Source: Larkinella insperata
GTDB lineage: Bacteria; Bacteroidota; Bacteroidia; Cytophagales; Spirosomataceae
Direction of reading: 5' to 3'
Assembly (NCBI RefSeq): GCF_026248825.1
Contig: NZ_CP110973.1
Span: 3,858,501 to 3,922,500 of the forward strand
DNA: 64,000 nucleotides
Position 1 is the first letter of the stretch. The number at the start of each line of letters is the position of its first letter. The position numbers were made by a program, and so were the translations under genes. This document shows, piece after piece, positions 32,810 to 41,880 of the stretch. The notes under the pieces are model-generated. The model saw only the letters and a list, made by a program, of their open reading frames with translations. It was not told the origin of the DNA and did no database searches.

Positions 32810-34054
32810 TTAGGATTTCAGCGCTTCAGCGATGGTTAGTTTCGACATCCGCAGGGCGGGCGCAACCCCGGAAAGAAGCCCGAAAATCAGGCAGACCAGG
32901 ATGCTGACGGCAAAGACGTTGAAGTTGATCGTCAGGTCGGCGTAGGCAATCCATCCGCTGTGGTTGATCAACTGGATCACGATCAGGGTCAGCACCAGGG
33001 CGATGGCTCCGCCGATGAACGTGATGAAGATGTTTTCGACGATGAATTGCCACAACAGGGTCCGGATTGGAGCACCGAAGGCTTTTCGGATGCCGATTTC
33101 AGATGCCCGTTCCATAATCCGGCTGACATTGACGTTGACCAGATTGATCGCCGGAAGGCCCATCAGCATAAACATGATAAAAACCACGATGCCGAAGAAA
33201 ATGGCTTTCAGGCTGGGGTTTTCACCAAAGGTTTTCACGAAGGAATCCAGATACGGTTCACAGCCTACCTCCAGGATGCCGTACTTAAAGCCGTCCTGCA
33301 CGCCGGGGAGCGGGATTCGGCGGATGCCGCTTTGGAACTCGTCCTGAATGGCTTTGAGATCGGATGGGTCGCGGGCCAGTATCATGGCAACAAAGTTGCC
33401 CCGGTAGCCGGTATTCTGGTAGTTGCTTTTCGGAGCGGTATACGGAAAATAGACGTCGCCATAGGTAAAAAGCCGCGTAACGGGACTGCCCCGGACCACG
33501 CCAATAACCCGGTAGTGAACATTTTCGATCTCGATATCCTTCCCAACTGCTGGTTCGGTTGGATCGTCAAAGTATTGCCGTTTAAAGTCGTCGGTGATAA
33601 CGACCACGTAATCGCCGTTGGCAATGTTCTGCTCGTTAAACGGTTTCCCTTCCAGAAACTCAAATTCGGTAACATCCCAGAAGTCCGCGTCGGTGTATTT
33701 CGTATTCAATTTGATTTTCCGGGAGCCCGAGTAGGCGTTGGACGTGCTGAAAAACGAGCAGATGGTCACTTTTTCCGGCGTTTTCAGGGATTTGGCAAAG
33801 TCAGTCAGGAATTTAAAACTCATGGGGCCCATTTGCCGGGAAGTCCGGCCCGAATCGGTCATCATCATTTGCTGGATGTAAAGCGTGCGATCCCGCTTGG
33901 TTTCGGGGTAGTGGGTTCCGAACAGGTGGTCCAGAAACGACGTCAGCACCATCAACACCGTCAGGGTCAGGCTGATGCCGAAGAGCGTAATGAAGGTGTA
34001 AAACGGATGCCGCAGGAGCACCTTCCAGGCAATTTTTATGTAATTAGCTAGCAT
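32810..34054 (-). CDS. ABC transporter permease, MacB/FtsX type (first permease)
   Basis: A 414-residue permease with the same layout: membrane helix near residues 20-42 (FYTFITLFGISLTLTVLMVL), a periplasmic MacB-type domain and three C-terminal helices. The FtsX-type motif RIMERASEIGIRKAFGA lies near residue 315 just before the second helix. Encoded 61 bases after the ATPase gene. Together with the next permease it would make a two-subunit MacB-like unit. Confidence 0.87.
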   Translation of the reverse strand: MLANYIKIAWKVLLRHPFYTFITLFGISLTLTVLMVLTSFLDHLFGTHYPETKRDRTLYIQQMMMTDSGRTSRQMGPMSFKFLTDFAKSLKTPEKVTICSFFSTSNAYSGSRKIKLNTKYTDADFWDVTEFEFLEGKPFNEQNIANGDYVVVITDDFKRQYFDDPTEPAVGKDIEIENVHYRVIGVVRGSPVTRLFTYGDVYFPYTAPKSNYQNTGYRGNFVAMILARDPSDLKAIQDEFQSGIRRIPLPGVQDGFKYGILEVGCEPYLDSFVKTFGENPSLKAIFFGIVVFIMFMLMGLPAINLVNVNVSRIMERASEIGIRKAFGAPIRTLLWQFIVENIFITFIGGAIALVLTLIVIQLINHSGWIAYADLTINFNVFAVSILVCLIFGLLSGVAPALRMSKLTIAEALKS

Positions 34055-34115
34055 GTTAATTCCGAGTGAGTGAATGACAGGATAAGCGTTACTCTTTTAC
34101 TCGATCATTCAAATT

Positions 34116-34778
34116 TTATAAAACCTGTGTTCCGTCGAAAAGCCGGATGAGCCGGTGGGTGCGTTTGGCCATGCTTTCGTCGTGGGTAACCATCACGATG
34201 GTAGCGCCTTCGTTGTTAAGCCCCTGCAGGATGTTCATGATTTCGTTGCCCATCGCGCTATCGAGGTTCCCGGTCGGTTCGTCGGCCAGGATGATTTCGG
34301 GATTGCCAACGATGGCCCGGGCGATGGCGACGCGCTGTTTCTGACCGCCCGACAATTGCTTTGGAAAGTGCTTGATGCGGTTGCTCAGGCCCACTTTTTC
34401 CAGGGCTTCCTTGGCGTACGTCTGGCGCGGTTTGCCGTTGGTTGCCCGGTACAGCAGCGGTATTTCCACGTTATCGACCACCGATAAGTCGTTGATCAGG
34501 TGAAAGCTCTGGAAAATAAAACCGATTTTCTGGTTGCGCAGGTGGGCCAGTTCCTTGTCGCGGTACGAAGCCACCCGCTGCCCGTCCAGTTCCACGGTTC
34601 CCTTCGATGGTTCGTCCAGCAGGCCCATAATGTTGAGCAGGGTAGACTTTCCGCAGCCCGATGGCCCCATGATGGAGACGAATTCGCCCTTGCGGATGGA
34701 CAGGTTGACGTTGTTCAGCGCCAGCGTTTCAATGCTGCTGGTGCGGTACACTTTTTCGATGTTTGTGAGGTTGATCAT
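34116..34778 (-). CDS. ABC transporter ATP-binding protein, LolD/MacB type
   Basis: A 220-residue ATPase with Walker A GPSGCGKST near residue 38, Q-loop FIFQSFHLI near 88, signature LSGGQKQRVAIARAI near 143 and Walker B IILADEPTGNLD near 160, the classic MacB/LolD pattern. It is encoded 12 bases after the tolC-like gene and upstream of the two permeases, which it drives. Confidence 0.93.
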   Translation of the reverse strand: MINLTNIEKVYRTSSIETLALNNVNLSIRKGEFVSIMGPSGCGKSTLLNIMGLLDEPSKGTVELDGQRVASYRDKELAHLRNQKIGFIFQSFHLINDLSVVDNVEIPLLYRATNGKPRQTYAKEALEKVGLSNRIKHFPKQLSGGQKQRVAIARAIVGNPEIILADEPTGNLDSAMGNEIMNILQGLNNEGATIVMVTHDESMAKRTHRLIRLFDGTQVL

Positions 34779-34790
34779 CGTATTTGTCGG

Positions 34791-36251
34791 CTATTTTATC
34801 TTTTCGTTTCGTTCAAAATCGTACAGCGTCAGCAGGCGGATGGTGTAGAAAGCCGTCCAGTAATCCCGCAGCGCCAGAATGGCGTCGCGCCGGGCGCGGT
34901 CCTTTTCCTGCATCGCAATACCGAGGTCTGTTACGCTCAGGTCGCTCAGGATAAACCGGTTCTGGGCAATCTGATACCGTTCCTGTCCGATGCGGTCGGC
35001 CTCGGCGGTCAGCTTCACCTGTTGCTGCAACATCTGGAGCAGCGTCACCTGCGTGTAAATGGCCTGCTCAAACGTCAGCTTGTCCTGCTCAACCGACTGG
35101 GTGGCTAGTTGCTGGTTGGCCTTCGCGGTTTCGGTCCGGGCCTGGGCGCGCCCCCAGGTCATGATGGGCAGCACAAACTGGATCTCGAAGTACTCCCGAT
35201 CCTGCGGACGGATGTACACATCACCCAGATGAGCGCCCCGGTTCGAGAGGCCAAACGATGCATTCAGCGTCGCATTCAGGCCGTTGTCTTTACGGGCTTT
35301 GTCGACATCGCGCTGCGCTTCCAGAATTTTGCGCCGGAACGCAATGGCGTCCGACCGGTTGCTAAACGCTTCCTGGAGAGCCTTTTTGACATCAATGGTC
35401 AGTTCCACGATCTGGGTCGGCACGGCCAGTTCGAGCGTCTGTTCATTGCGGTATCCCATGTAGGACCGCAGCCGCAGGGAAGCAATTTCGGCATTTTGCC
35501 GGGCCGACGCGTAATCTTTCTGGGCCGTCAGCACGCTGAGTTGCAGTTGCAGCAGGTCGTTTTGCGAAATCTTGCCCAGTTCCAGCTTGTGCCGCGCAAT
35601 CTTGTAGAGTGTGTCGGTGTTGTTCAGGTTTTTTTCGGCAATTTGCAGGTTCACCTGGGCCACCAGCAGCTCGAAGTATAAACCCGTAGCATCAACGGTT
35701 ACCTGTTCCATCGCTTCGATGAACTGCTGGTTACTTTCGTCAAATTTCAGCGGTTCAATCTTACGGTCCCACTTCATGGCGTTGAACTGAAACAGGGGTT
35801 GCCGCACCCCGACGGCAAACGGAATCCCGTTATAGAGCCGGTTGTTGCGCTGAAAATCATCGAACCGCTGGAGCTGTTTCTGCACGAAAACCGACCCGCC
35901 CGTCAGCGCAATGTTTTGGCTCAGTGCCAGATTCAGCACGGAGTTGTTGTTGGAAATCGGCTGAAAGCTGATGGTGCCGTCCGGCTGCGTAACTTCGGTA
36001 AATGACCGCTCAAAGCTGGGCAGATAGCCGTCCAGACTCAGTTGAGGCCGGAAGCCAGCCAAAAACGTGCGGTATTGCCAGTAGTTGGTTTGCTTCTGCG
36101 TGGCCGCCTGTTTAGCCGCAATTGACTGGGCCTTTGCCATCTGCACCACGTCTTCCAGCGTCACGTGCTGCGGTTGGGCAACGGCGGGAAGTGGTTTGAG
36201 CAGGAAATGGGATAGCAAACCAATCAGCAGGAGTAGCTTTTCAGTCTTCAT
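34791..36251 (-). CDS. tolC: TolC family outer-membrane efflux protein
   Basis: A 486-residue protein from the ATG at 36251, whose last bases overlap the adaptor's stop codon as ATGA. A longer in-frame extension into the adaptor gene is rejected because it lacks a signal and overlaps known coding sequence. The signal peptide ends near PAVAQ (residue 26). The body shows the OEP repeat pattern (VTLEDVVQMAKAQSIAAKQA; LDARKAL-like coiled segments and YFEIQFVLPIMTWGRAQART), which forms the periplasmic tunnel and outer-membrane barrel of tripartite exporters. Confidence 0.9.
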   Translation of the reverse strand: MKTEKLLLLIGLLSHFLLKPLPAVAQPQHVTLEDVVQMAKAQSIAAKQAATQKQTNYWQYRTFLAGFRPQLSLDGYLPSFERSFTEVTQPDGTISFQPISNNNSVLNLALSQNIALTGGSVFVQKQLQRFDDFQRNNRLYNGIPFAVGVRQPLFQFNAMKWDRKIEPLKFDESNQQFIEAMEQVTVDATGLYFELLVAQVNLQIAEKNLNNTDTLYKIARHKLELGKISQNDLLQLQLSVLTAQKDYASARQNAEIASLRLRSYMGYRNEQTLELAVPTQIVELTIDVKKALQEAFSNRSDAIAFRRKILEAQRDVDKARKDNGLNATLNASFGLSNRGAHLGDVYIRPQDREYFEIQFVLPIMTWGRAQARTETAKANQQLATQSVEQDKLTFEQAIYTQVTLLQMLQQQVKLTAEADRIGQERYQIAQNRFILSDLSVTDLGIAMQEKDRARRDAILALRDYWTAFYTIRLLTLYDFERNEKIK

Positions 36252-37567
36252 GGTTGATTGGATCTCAGTTCCTGAGTGCTGTTGTTGATGGTAATTTCCT
36301 GCAAGTGCTCGTATTCGCTCAGGTCGGTAATGATCACTTTTTCGCCCGGCTCGATGCCTTTCTTTATTTCGACAAAATCGAAGTTCGATAGGCCCGTTTC
36401 CACCTCCCGGCGCTCCGCCACTCCCTGCTTGGTCTGTACGTAGATAACCTGCCGCTTTTTGCCTTTGAAGGCCGGACCGTTGGCTACCCGCACGGCTTTG
36501 CCCGTACGGTTTGTCACCACAAACACCTCCACTTTCATGTTGGGCCGCAGCGATGAGTGCCGGTTGTCGTCGAGCTGCACAACGAACTGTACCACTCCGT
36601 TTTTCACCGACGGTTTTACCTGCGTAATGGTGCCGCGCAGGTTGCTTTCGTTGACTTTCACGATTACCGGCAACCCCGTTTTTACCTGATCGGCGTACAC
36701 ATCCGAACACGAGCCCTCAACCCGGAAGCTGCCCAGATCGGCCAGTTTGACCAGCATTTCGCCTTCATTGACCGCCGATCCAATGTTTTCGTTAACCCAG
36801 GTCAGCACTCCGGGCCGGTCGGCGATGATGTTGGCCTGGGTCAGTTTGTGATCCAGTTCTTTCAGGTTTTTTTCCTCAATCTGCGCCTGTAAGGTGGTTT
36901 CCTTCAGGCTGGCGCTCATCGACTGGCGGTTGTAGGTGAGGTCATTTTCGAGCTTTTTCTTTTCGAGTTCGGCAATGTGAAGGTTGTTTTCGGCGCGGGT
37001 CACGTCTTCCTGCGTCCGACCGCCTACTTTCTGCAATCGCCGGGTATCTTCCAGTTCGGCTTTCAGCCGGTTGATGTTGAGCGACTTGATCTGATCGTCG
37101 GCTTCGGCGTCGAACAGGTTTTTGTTTAGCTTCATTCGCAACTGTTCAATGCTGTTGCGTTTAAGTGCCAACTGATCCTGCATTTTTTCGTAGTCGATGA
37201 GGGTCAGCGATTTGTCGAGGTCAAGAATGGCCTGGCCGGGGCGGACCTGCGTACCGGGCGTAAGCAAAACCCGCCGGATGCTGGCGCGAATGGGACTGGT
37301 AATAATCTGTTCGTAGGCCGGAATGACTTCCCCCGTGGCGTTGAGGGCGTTTTCGACGGGACCAACCTCCGCCGTTGCCGTCCGGATGCGGTCGGCTTCG
37401 ACGGAGGTTTTTAATACATTCCGAAAGAGGAAGATCGCGATGGCTGCCCCTAACAGTCCTACCAGTGCGATGGTGTAGGTTTTGGTGCGGCTTCGTCTAA
37501 CGATTTCGGGAGCGAGTTCTCTGTCCATTAGCTTGTTGTTCTGTACCAATGGAGTTTCAAACGCCAT
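36248..37567 (-). CDS. HlyD/MacA family periplasmic adaptor
   Basis: A 439-residue adaptor with one N-terminal membrane helix (TYTIALVGLLGAAIAIFLF, about residues 30-48), a barrel-sandwich (VIPAYEQIITSPIRASIRRV and the return strand NIIADRPGVLTWVNENIGS) split by a coiled-coil hairpin of about 100 residues, and a beta-barrel domain. It bridges the inner-membrane ABC unit to TolC. It is the first gene of the exporter operon. The start could also be the ATG at 37528, 13 codons in. Two tandem dyads lie upstream at 37626-37660. Confidence 0.9.
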   Translation of the reverse strand: MAFETPLVQNNKLMDRELAPEIVRRSRTKTYTIALVGLLGAAIAIFLFRNVLKTSVEADRIRTATAEVGPVENALNATGEVIPAYEQIITSPIRASIRRVLLTPGTQVRPGQAILDLDKSLTLIDYEKMQDQLALKRNSIEQLRMKLNKNLFDAEADDQIKSLNINRLKAELEDTRRLQKVGGRTQEDVTRAENNLHIAELEKKKLENDLTYNRQSMSASLKETTLQAQIEEKNLKELDHKLTQANIIADRPGVLTWVNENIGSAVNEGEMLVKLADLGSFRVEGSCSDVYADQVKTGLPVIVKVNESNLRGTITQVKPSVKNGVVQFVVQLDDNRHSSLRPNMKVEVFVVTNRTGKAVRVANGPAFKGKKRQVIYVQTKQGVAERREVETGLSNFDFVEIKKGIEPGEKVIITDLSEYEHLQEITINNSTQELRSNQP

Positions 37568-37625
37568 GCCAGTAGTTAATAGTCAGTAAGACAGAGTGTT
37601 ACATGTAAGGGCAAAAGGTGAATGT

Positions 37626-37660
37626 GTGCGGTTTCGCACGGGTTGTGCGGGTTTGCACCA
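37626..37660. promoter_or_regulatory. Tandem dyads before the exporter operon
   Basis: Two copies of GTGC-N6-GCAC (37626-37639 region and 37645-37658) are spaced 19 bases apart, with left arms GTGCGG in both. They sit 60-95 bases before the adaptor start codon, the distance expected for activator binding sites of an NtrC-type regulator encoded in the same operon. I found no clear -24/-12 sigma-54 promoter between them and the gene. Confidence 0.45.
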
Positions 37661-37694
37661 CAAAACGAAAGCCCCGTACCGGCGGGGCTTTCGT
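37661..37694 (-). terminator. Terminator of the S9 peptidase gene
   Basis: A 12-base stem ACGAAAGCCCCG/CGGGGCTTTCGT with a six-base loop, T-rich on the minus-strand 3' side, 22 bases after the peptidase stop codon. Confidence 0.85.
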
Positions 37695-37716
37695 TTACAA
37701 TCTATACCGTCTTTTT

Positions 37717-39726
37717 TTACTTTTTCTCCGCCAACTGCACGGTTTTAACATCCACGGTAATCTCTTTCAGCCGCTTGGCGACGTTTTCCGGCATGGATTC
37801 CTGGTAGCGTCCGCCGAGGTGTTTGGCCAGGAATTTTTCGGCGGCTGCCAGCATGGCCATGTTGTTAACGGGTCGCTGGAAGCCGTGGCCTTCGTCGGGA
37901 GCGCAGATGTATTCGACCGGGTAGTTCCGCTCGCGCAGGGCAATGACAATCTGATCGGATTCGGCTTTGTTGACGCGGGGATCATTGGCGCCCTGTACCA
38001 CCATCAGGGGCGTTTTGATCTTATCCGCCGAATTCAGCGGGGATTGTTTCATTAGTTGGGCCTTGCCTTCGGGCGTATTCGGGTCGCCCATCCGTTCGTG
38101 GAACGTTTTCCGGACGGAGGCCCAGTAAGGGGGAATGGTGTTTAGCAAGGTAATCAGGTTGGACGGCGCCACGATTGCCACACCGGCTGCGTACACATCG
38201 GGCGTAAAAGCAACGCCGGCCAGCGTGGCGTAACCGCCGTACGAACCGCCCATGATTCCGACTCGTTTCGGGTCGGCAATCCCCTGCTCAACCAGGTATT
38301 TCACCCCCCACGTGATGTCATCCTGCATTTTCTGCCCCCACTCCTTGTTGCCCGCGTTCAGGAATTGTTTGCCGTAGCCGGTTGAAGCCCGGAAATTCAT
38401 CGACAACACGGCGTACCCGCGATTGGCCAGAAACTGGTGGTAAGAGTTATAACCCCAGTAATCCCGACCCCAGGGACCGCCGTGGGGTACCACAACCAAC
38501 GGCAGTTTCTCCGGGTCCATTCCTTTGGGCAAGGTCAGATACGCCGGAATCTCCAGACCATCGGACGACCGGTAACGAATGGGTTTCATGAGCGACAGGG
38601 AACTGATGGGCAGCTTCGGCCGGGGCCGGTACTGGAAGGTCAGCTCCTTGGTTTTACGGTCAAACAAAAAGGTGGCTCCCGGGTCGGTGTCGCTCGTGGC
38701 GGATAGCAGCCAGAACCGCTCGTCGGCTGTTGAAGAACCAAAGTAAACATCTATGCCGGGCAGCTTCTGATCGATGACTTCCTTGTAATCTTTTTCAAAC
38801 GACTTGTCTTTCCAGTACCGGCGCATCCGTTCATCCTCGTAGGTCGTGTAAATCGGTTCGTGCGTGACGTCCGAAAGGGAAAGTCCGCCGAAATCAACCC
38901 GCTTGAGCGGATCTTCTTCCACAAAGCGTTCCTTCATGGTCACGGGGTCCAGCAGGAGGAGTTGTTGCAGATTGCGGTTTCCCTTGTCGGTGGCCAGGTA
39001 AATCTTCTTGTTGTCTTTGGTGAAGGCGATTGGATAGCTGGTTTCCGTTGTGGCCGAGCTGTAAATTTTGGTCAGGCCAGTTTCATCCACCCGCAGAATC
39101 TCGTTGCTTCCATCTTCGGCCGTGCGGGTGGCTAGCCGGGGCTTATCCGCCCAATCGAAAACCCAGCCCGTAATTTGGTCGGTGTTTTTGCGTAGAAGTT
39201 CTTTCTCGCCGGTGGCAATGTTGAGTTTATAGAGGTCGTGCCAGGCTTTTTCGCGGTCGTTCAGGCCCACGTACAAAATGTTGGGGTCGGTTTTCGGAAC
39301 GTTGTAAATGTACACCCGGACGCCCTTCAGATTGGTCAGGTCGCGGGCTGTCGGCACATCCTGACCGGCTTTCAGCGATTCCGCGGGATTGACGGCGTAA
39401 ACGTTGAAGTTTTCATCGCCCCCCTTATCCTGCGAAAAAAGAAGGTATTTGCCGTCCCGCGACCAAAAATAGCCGCGGATGGGGCGCGTCGTATCGGCCG
39501 TCATCGGTTTGGCGGCTTCAAACGGTTCTTCCCGCTTTTTCACCCAGATGTTACGGGTTCCTTTGTAGGGTTTGATAAAAGACATATACGTCCCGTCGGG
39601 CGAAAGCTGGGCTCCCGTAATTTCCGGATCGCCAAAAAAGAGTTGCCGGTCAATGACCGCGGGCATCTGCGCCACGGCTGACGAGAAAACGGCAAAAAAG
39701 ATGACGAGGAAGGATAGCTTTTTCAT
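37717..39726 (-). CDS. Exported S9 family prolyl oligopeptidase-like peptidase
   Basis: A 669-residue serine peptidase from the ATG at 39726 (signal peptide MKKLSFLVIFFAVFSSAVAQ). An upstream start at 39780 is unlikely because it would put a long non-signal segment first. The N-terminal two thirds form a beta-propeller; the C-terminal hydrolase has GGSYGGYATLAG (catalytic Ser), the Asp in VVQGANDPRV and the His in DEGHGF. Such dipeptidyl or acylaminoacyl peptidases act on short peptides in the periplasm. It stands as a single transcription unit. Confidence 0.92.
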   Translation of the reverse strand: MKKLSFLVIFFAVFSSAVAQMPAVIDRQLFFGDPEITGAQLSPDGTYMSFIKPYKGTRNIWVKKREEPFEAAKPMTADTTRPIRGYFWSRDGKYLLFSQDKGGDENFNVYAVNPAESLKAGQDVPTARDLTNLKGVRVYIYNVPKTDPNILYVGLNDREKAWHDLYKLNIATGEKELLRKNTDQITGWVFDWADKPRLATRTAEDGSNEILRVDETGLTKIYSSATTETSYPIAFTKDNKKIYLATDKGNRNLQQLLLLDPVTMKERFVEEDPLKRVDFGGLSLSDVTHEPIYTTYEDERMRRYWKDKSFEKDYKEVIDQKLPGIDVYFGSSTADERFWLLSATSDTDPGATFLFDRKTKELTFQYRPRPKLPISSLSLMKPIRYRSSDGLEIPAYLTLPKGMDPEKLPLVVVPHGGPWGRDYWGYNSYHQFLANRGYAVLSMNFRASTGYGKQFLNAGNKEWGQKMQDDITWGVKYLVEQGIADPKRVGIMGGSYGGYATLAGVAFTPDVYAAGVAIVAPSNLITLLNTIPPYWASVRKTFHERMGDPNTPEGKAQLMKQSPLNSADKIKTPLMVVQGANDPRVNKAESDQIVIALRERNYPVEYICAPDEGHGFQRPVNNMAMLAAAEKFLAKHLGGRYQESMPENVAKRLKEITVDVKTVQLAEKK

Positions 39727-39772
39727 AGAAATGTAGCTGTTTAACGACGAGTAAGTTACGGAAAAAATACAA

Positions 39773-39802
39773 AAAACCACGGCAGGGTCTAGCCGTGGTT
39801 TT
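39773..39802 (-). terminator. Terminator of the catalase gene
   Basis: An 11-base stem AAAACCACGGC/GCCGTGGTTTT with an eight-base loop lies 22 bases after the catalase stop codon, with A residues on the left giving a T-run on the minus strand. Confidence 0.85.
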
Positions 39803-39823
39803 GTACGTCAAACGTATTTGAAA

Positions 39824-41335
39824 TTAAGCCTTTGTAGCCTGAATCGGCATACCCGGCATAAAGGCCGTAATGTCTGTGCCTAGACCCTGCGCGATGGCGA
39901 GCCCCAACTGGATGTTTGCCCGGAAGAAGTGGCACAACTGCCGGTTGATGATCTCGTCTTTCTTCGGCCCTTCAATGCCTTTCATGCTGGCTACGATGTT
40001 GTGTACCAGGTTCACCCGGTCCGTATCGTTCAGCGCCTTCGTGTAGAACCAGCCCGGCTGCGTGTAGTGATCGTCTTCACCCGGCGCGTTGCGGTCGTAC
40101 CAGTCGGCCAGCGTCGATTCCAGCGTCAGGCCAGGTTCTTTGTAGGAAGAATCGGCCACGATGTTGTCGAACGAATTCGGCCAGTAGTTGGGTGAACTGC
40201 CGCCGTTGCCGTCTACGCGCATGGCACCGTCGCGTTGGTAATTGTTAACCGCAAATGGGCAGCGGTTGACCGGAATCTGCTCGTAGTTGGCTCCCAGCCG
40301 GTAGCGGTGGGCGTCGGGGTAGGAGAGCAGCCGTCCCTGCAGCATTTTGTCGGGCGAGTAGCCAATGCCGTCGACGATGTGGGCCGGGGCAAATGCCGCC
40401 TGTTCTACCTGGGCAAAGTAGTTGTTCGGCACTTCGTTCAGTTCGAGTACGCCAACGTCAACCAGCGGGTAGTCGGCATGGGGCCAGATTTTGGTCAGGT
40501 CGAACGGGTTGAAGCGGAACTCGCGGGCCTGTTGTTCGGTCATCACCTGAATTTTCAGTGCCCAACGGGGGAAATCGCCCCGGTCGATGGCTTCCACCAG
40601 ATCGCGCTGGGCGTGGTCGGGGTCTTTGCCGCGCATGTCACCGGCCTCTTCGTTGGTGAAGTTTTTGATGCCCTGCTGCGTCTTGAAGTGGAATTTAACG
40701 TAAACCCGCTCGTTTTCCGCGTTGATCAGGCTGAACGTATGGCTGCCGTAGCCGTTCAAATGCCGGTATCCAAACGGTGTTCCACGGTCGCTCATCAGAA
40801 ACAGGACCTGGTGCAGACTTTCGGGGTTCAACGACCAGAAATCCCAGATCATCGTGGCCGATTTGCAGTTTGTGCGCGGATCGCGCTTCTGCGTGTGAAT
40901 GAAATCGCTGAACTTTTTGGGGTCTTTGACAAAGAAAATAGGCGTGTTGTTCCCAACCAGATCCCAGTTACCGTCTTCGGTGTAGAACTTCACGGCAAAC
41001 CCGCGCGGATCGCGTTCGGTATCCGCCGAACCTTTTTCTCCGCCAACGGTCGAAAACCGGAGCAGGACCTGGCATTGGTTACCAACTTTACTGAACAGTT
41101 TCGCTTTGGTATATTTTGTAATATCGTGTGTAATGGTAAACGTTCCGAAAGCACCGGAGCCTTTCGCGTGAACAACCCGCTCCGGGATTCGCTCGCGGTT
41201 AAAGTGCGCCATTTTTTCGTGCAGAATGTAGTCCTGCAACAACAGCGGACCCCGCGGACCAGCCGATTGGGTATTTTCGTTTTCGAAGTAAGGGCGACCG
41301 GAAGCAGTGGTCAACTTTCTTGTTTCGTTGCTCAT
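39824..41335 (-). CDS. katA: Monofunctional haem catalase
   Basis: A 503-residue clade-3-like small-subunit catalase, start at the ATG of MSNETRKLTT (41335). An in-frame ATG ten codons upstream is less likely. The active-site pattern is complete: His in RVVHAKGSGAFG, Asn in LVGNNTPIFF, the haem-ligand Tyr in SYPDAHRYRLG, and the catalase proximal region KMLQGRLL. The enzyme dismutates hydrogen peroxide. A possible OxyR-like site lies at 41413-41451 upstream. Confidence 0.96.
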   Translation of the reverse strand: MSNETRKLTTASGRPYFENENTQSAGPRGPLLLQDYILHEKMAHFNRERIPERVVHAKGSGAFGTFTITHDITKYTKAKLFSKVGNQCQVLLRFSTVGGEKGSADTERDPRGFAVKFYTEDGNWDLVGNNTPIFFVKDPKKFSDFIHTQKRDPRTNCKSATMIWDFWSLNPESLHQVLFLMSDRGTPFGYRHLNGYGSHTFSLINAENERVYVKFHFKTQQGIKNFTNEEAGDMRGKDPDHAQRDLVEAIDRGDFPRWALKIQVMTEQQAREFRFNPFDLTKIWPHADYPLVDVGVLELNEVPNNYFAQVEQAAFAPAHIVDGIGYSPDKMLQGRLLSYPDAHRYRLGANYEQIPVNRCPFAVNNYQRDGAMRVDGNGGSSPNYWPNSFDNIVADSSYKEPGLTLESTLADWYDRNAPGEDDHYTQPGWFYTKALNDTDRVNLVHNIVASMKGIEGPKKDEIINRQLCHFFRANIQLGLAIAQGLGTDITAFMPGMPIQATKA

Positions 41336-41412
41336 GATGTGAGTCGTTTTAAATTGGCGCTGCAAGGTAGAGAGAAGGTAATTATAGAAAAAATCAATTG
41401 TTTTTATGGATT

Positions 41413-41451
41413 ATAGAAGGAGTCTATCTATCGGATATCGATAATATCTAT
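41413..41451 (-). promoter_or_regulatory. Possible OxyR-like site before katA
   Basis: ATAG-N7-CTAT at 41413-41427, followed by a second, less regular ATAT-N9-CTAT, recalls the spaced ATAG/CTAT elements of OxyR sites. It ends 78 bases before the catalase start, a plausible distance. The second half does not keep the exact spacing. Confidence 0.35.
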
Positions 41452-41480
41452 ATGAATTGAAAATTTTATAAATTAAGAGC

Positions 41481-41527
41481 ACGTAGAATCCGCGTAACTC
41501 CTTAAGCGAAACGCGTTTACTCTACGT
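41481..41527. repeat. Inverted repeat before the RidA relic
   Basis: ACGTAGA (41481-41487) and TCTACGT (41521-41527) pair perfectly, with a further CGCGT/ACGCG inside. The structure is 47 bases long and ends 16 bases before the relic's ATG. Function unknown. Confidence 0.5.
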
Positions 41528-41543
41528 AAAGCCAGTGAACCTG

Positions 41544-41839
41544 ATGAGTACAATTCAGCGCGTAAACCCGGACGGTATGATGAGCAGTCCGGGTTTTTCG
41601 CTGGCCATCGTTGCAGAAGGCAGCGGAAAACCGTTGACATCGGCGGGCAGAACGCCGTCAACGAGTAAAACGGGGTAATCGGGAAAGGCGACTTAGCGGC
41701 TCAAACCGAGCCGGTTCTGAAGAACATTCAAACGATTTTGGAGATTTGCGGGGCCACGTTTGGTCAGGTGGTAAAAATGACCATCTATCTGGTCCAGGGG
41801 CAGATCCGCGGGTGGGCTTTGGGCTACCCCAAAATTTAG
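41544..41839 (+). pseudogene. ridA: RidA/YjgF family pseudogene
   Basis: Frame 1 from the ATG at 41544 reads MSTIQRVNPDGMMSSPGFSL...GSGKP. A missing base in the A-run at 41627-41630 then moves the homology to another frame: DIGGQNAVNE, a TAA stop at 41666, then NGVIGKGDLAAQTEP, VLKNIQTILEICGATFGQVV and KMTIYLVQGQ, ending at TAG 41837. Together these give about two thirds of an enamine/imine deaminase of the RidA family; the C-terminal third is absent. So there are at least three lesions: a one-base deletion, a nonsense codon and a truncation. Not expressed as a functional protein. Confidence 0.9.
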
Positions 41840-41880
41840 ACCCAAGCAGTCAGCCATCGCAGTGGTTTAACGGCCCGGTT

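Noticed and set aside
34791..36710. Extended 639-codon frame for the TolC gene
   Set aside because: The first 153 codons overlap the adaptor gene and are not protein-like; the signal peptide starts at the ATG ending at 36251.
37600..37665. Sigma-54 -24/-12 promoter before the exporter operon
   Set aside because: The nearest candidates have the GG and GC elements at the wrong spacing or miss the GG, so none is claimed.
41473..41661. 62-codon minus-strand frame over the RidA relic
   Set aside because: Antisense shadow of the pseudogene; the plus strand carries clear RidA homology.
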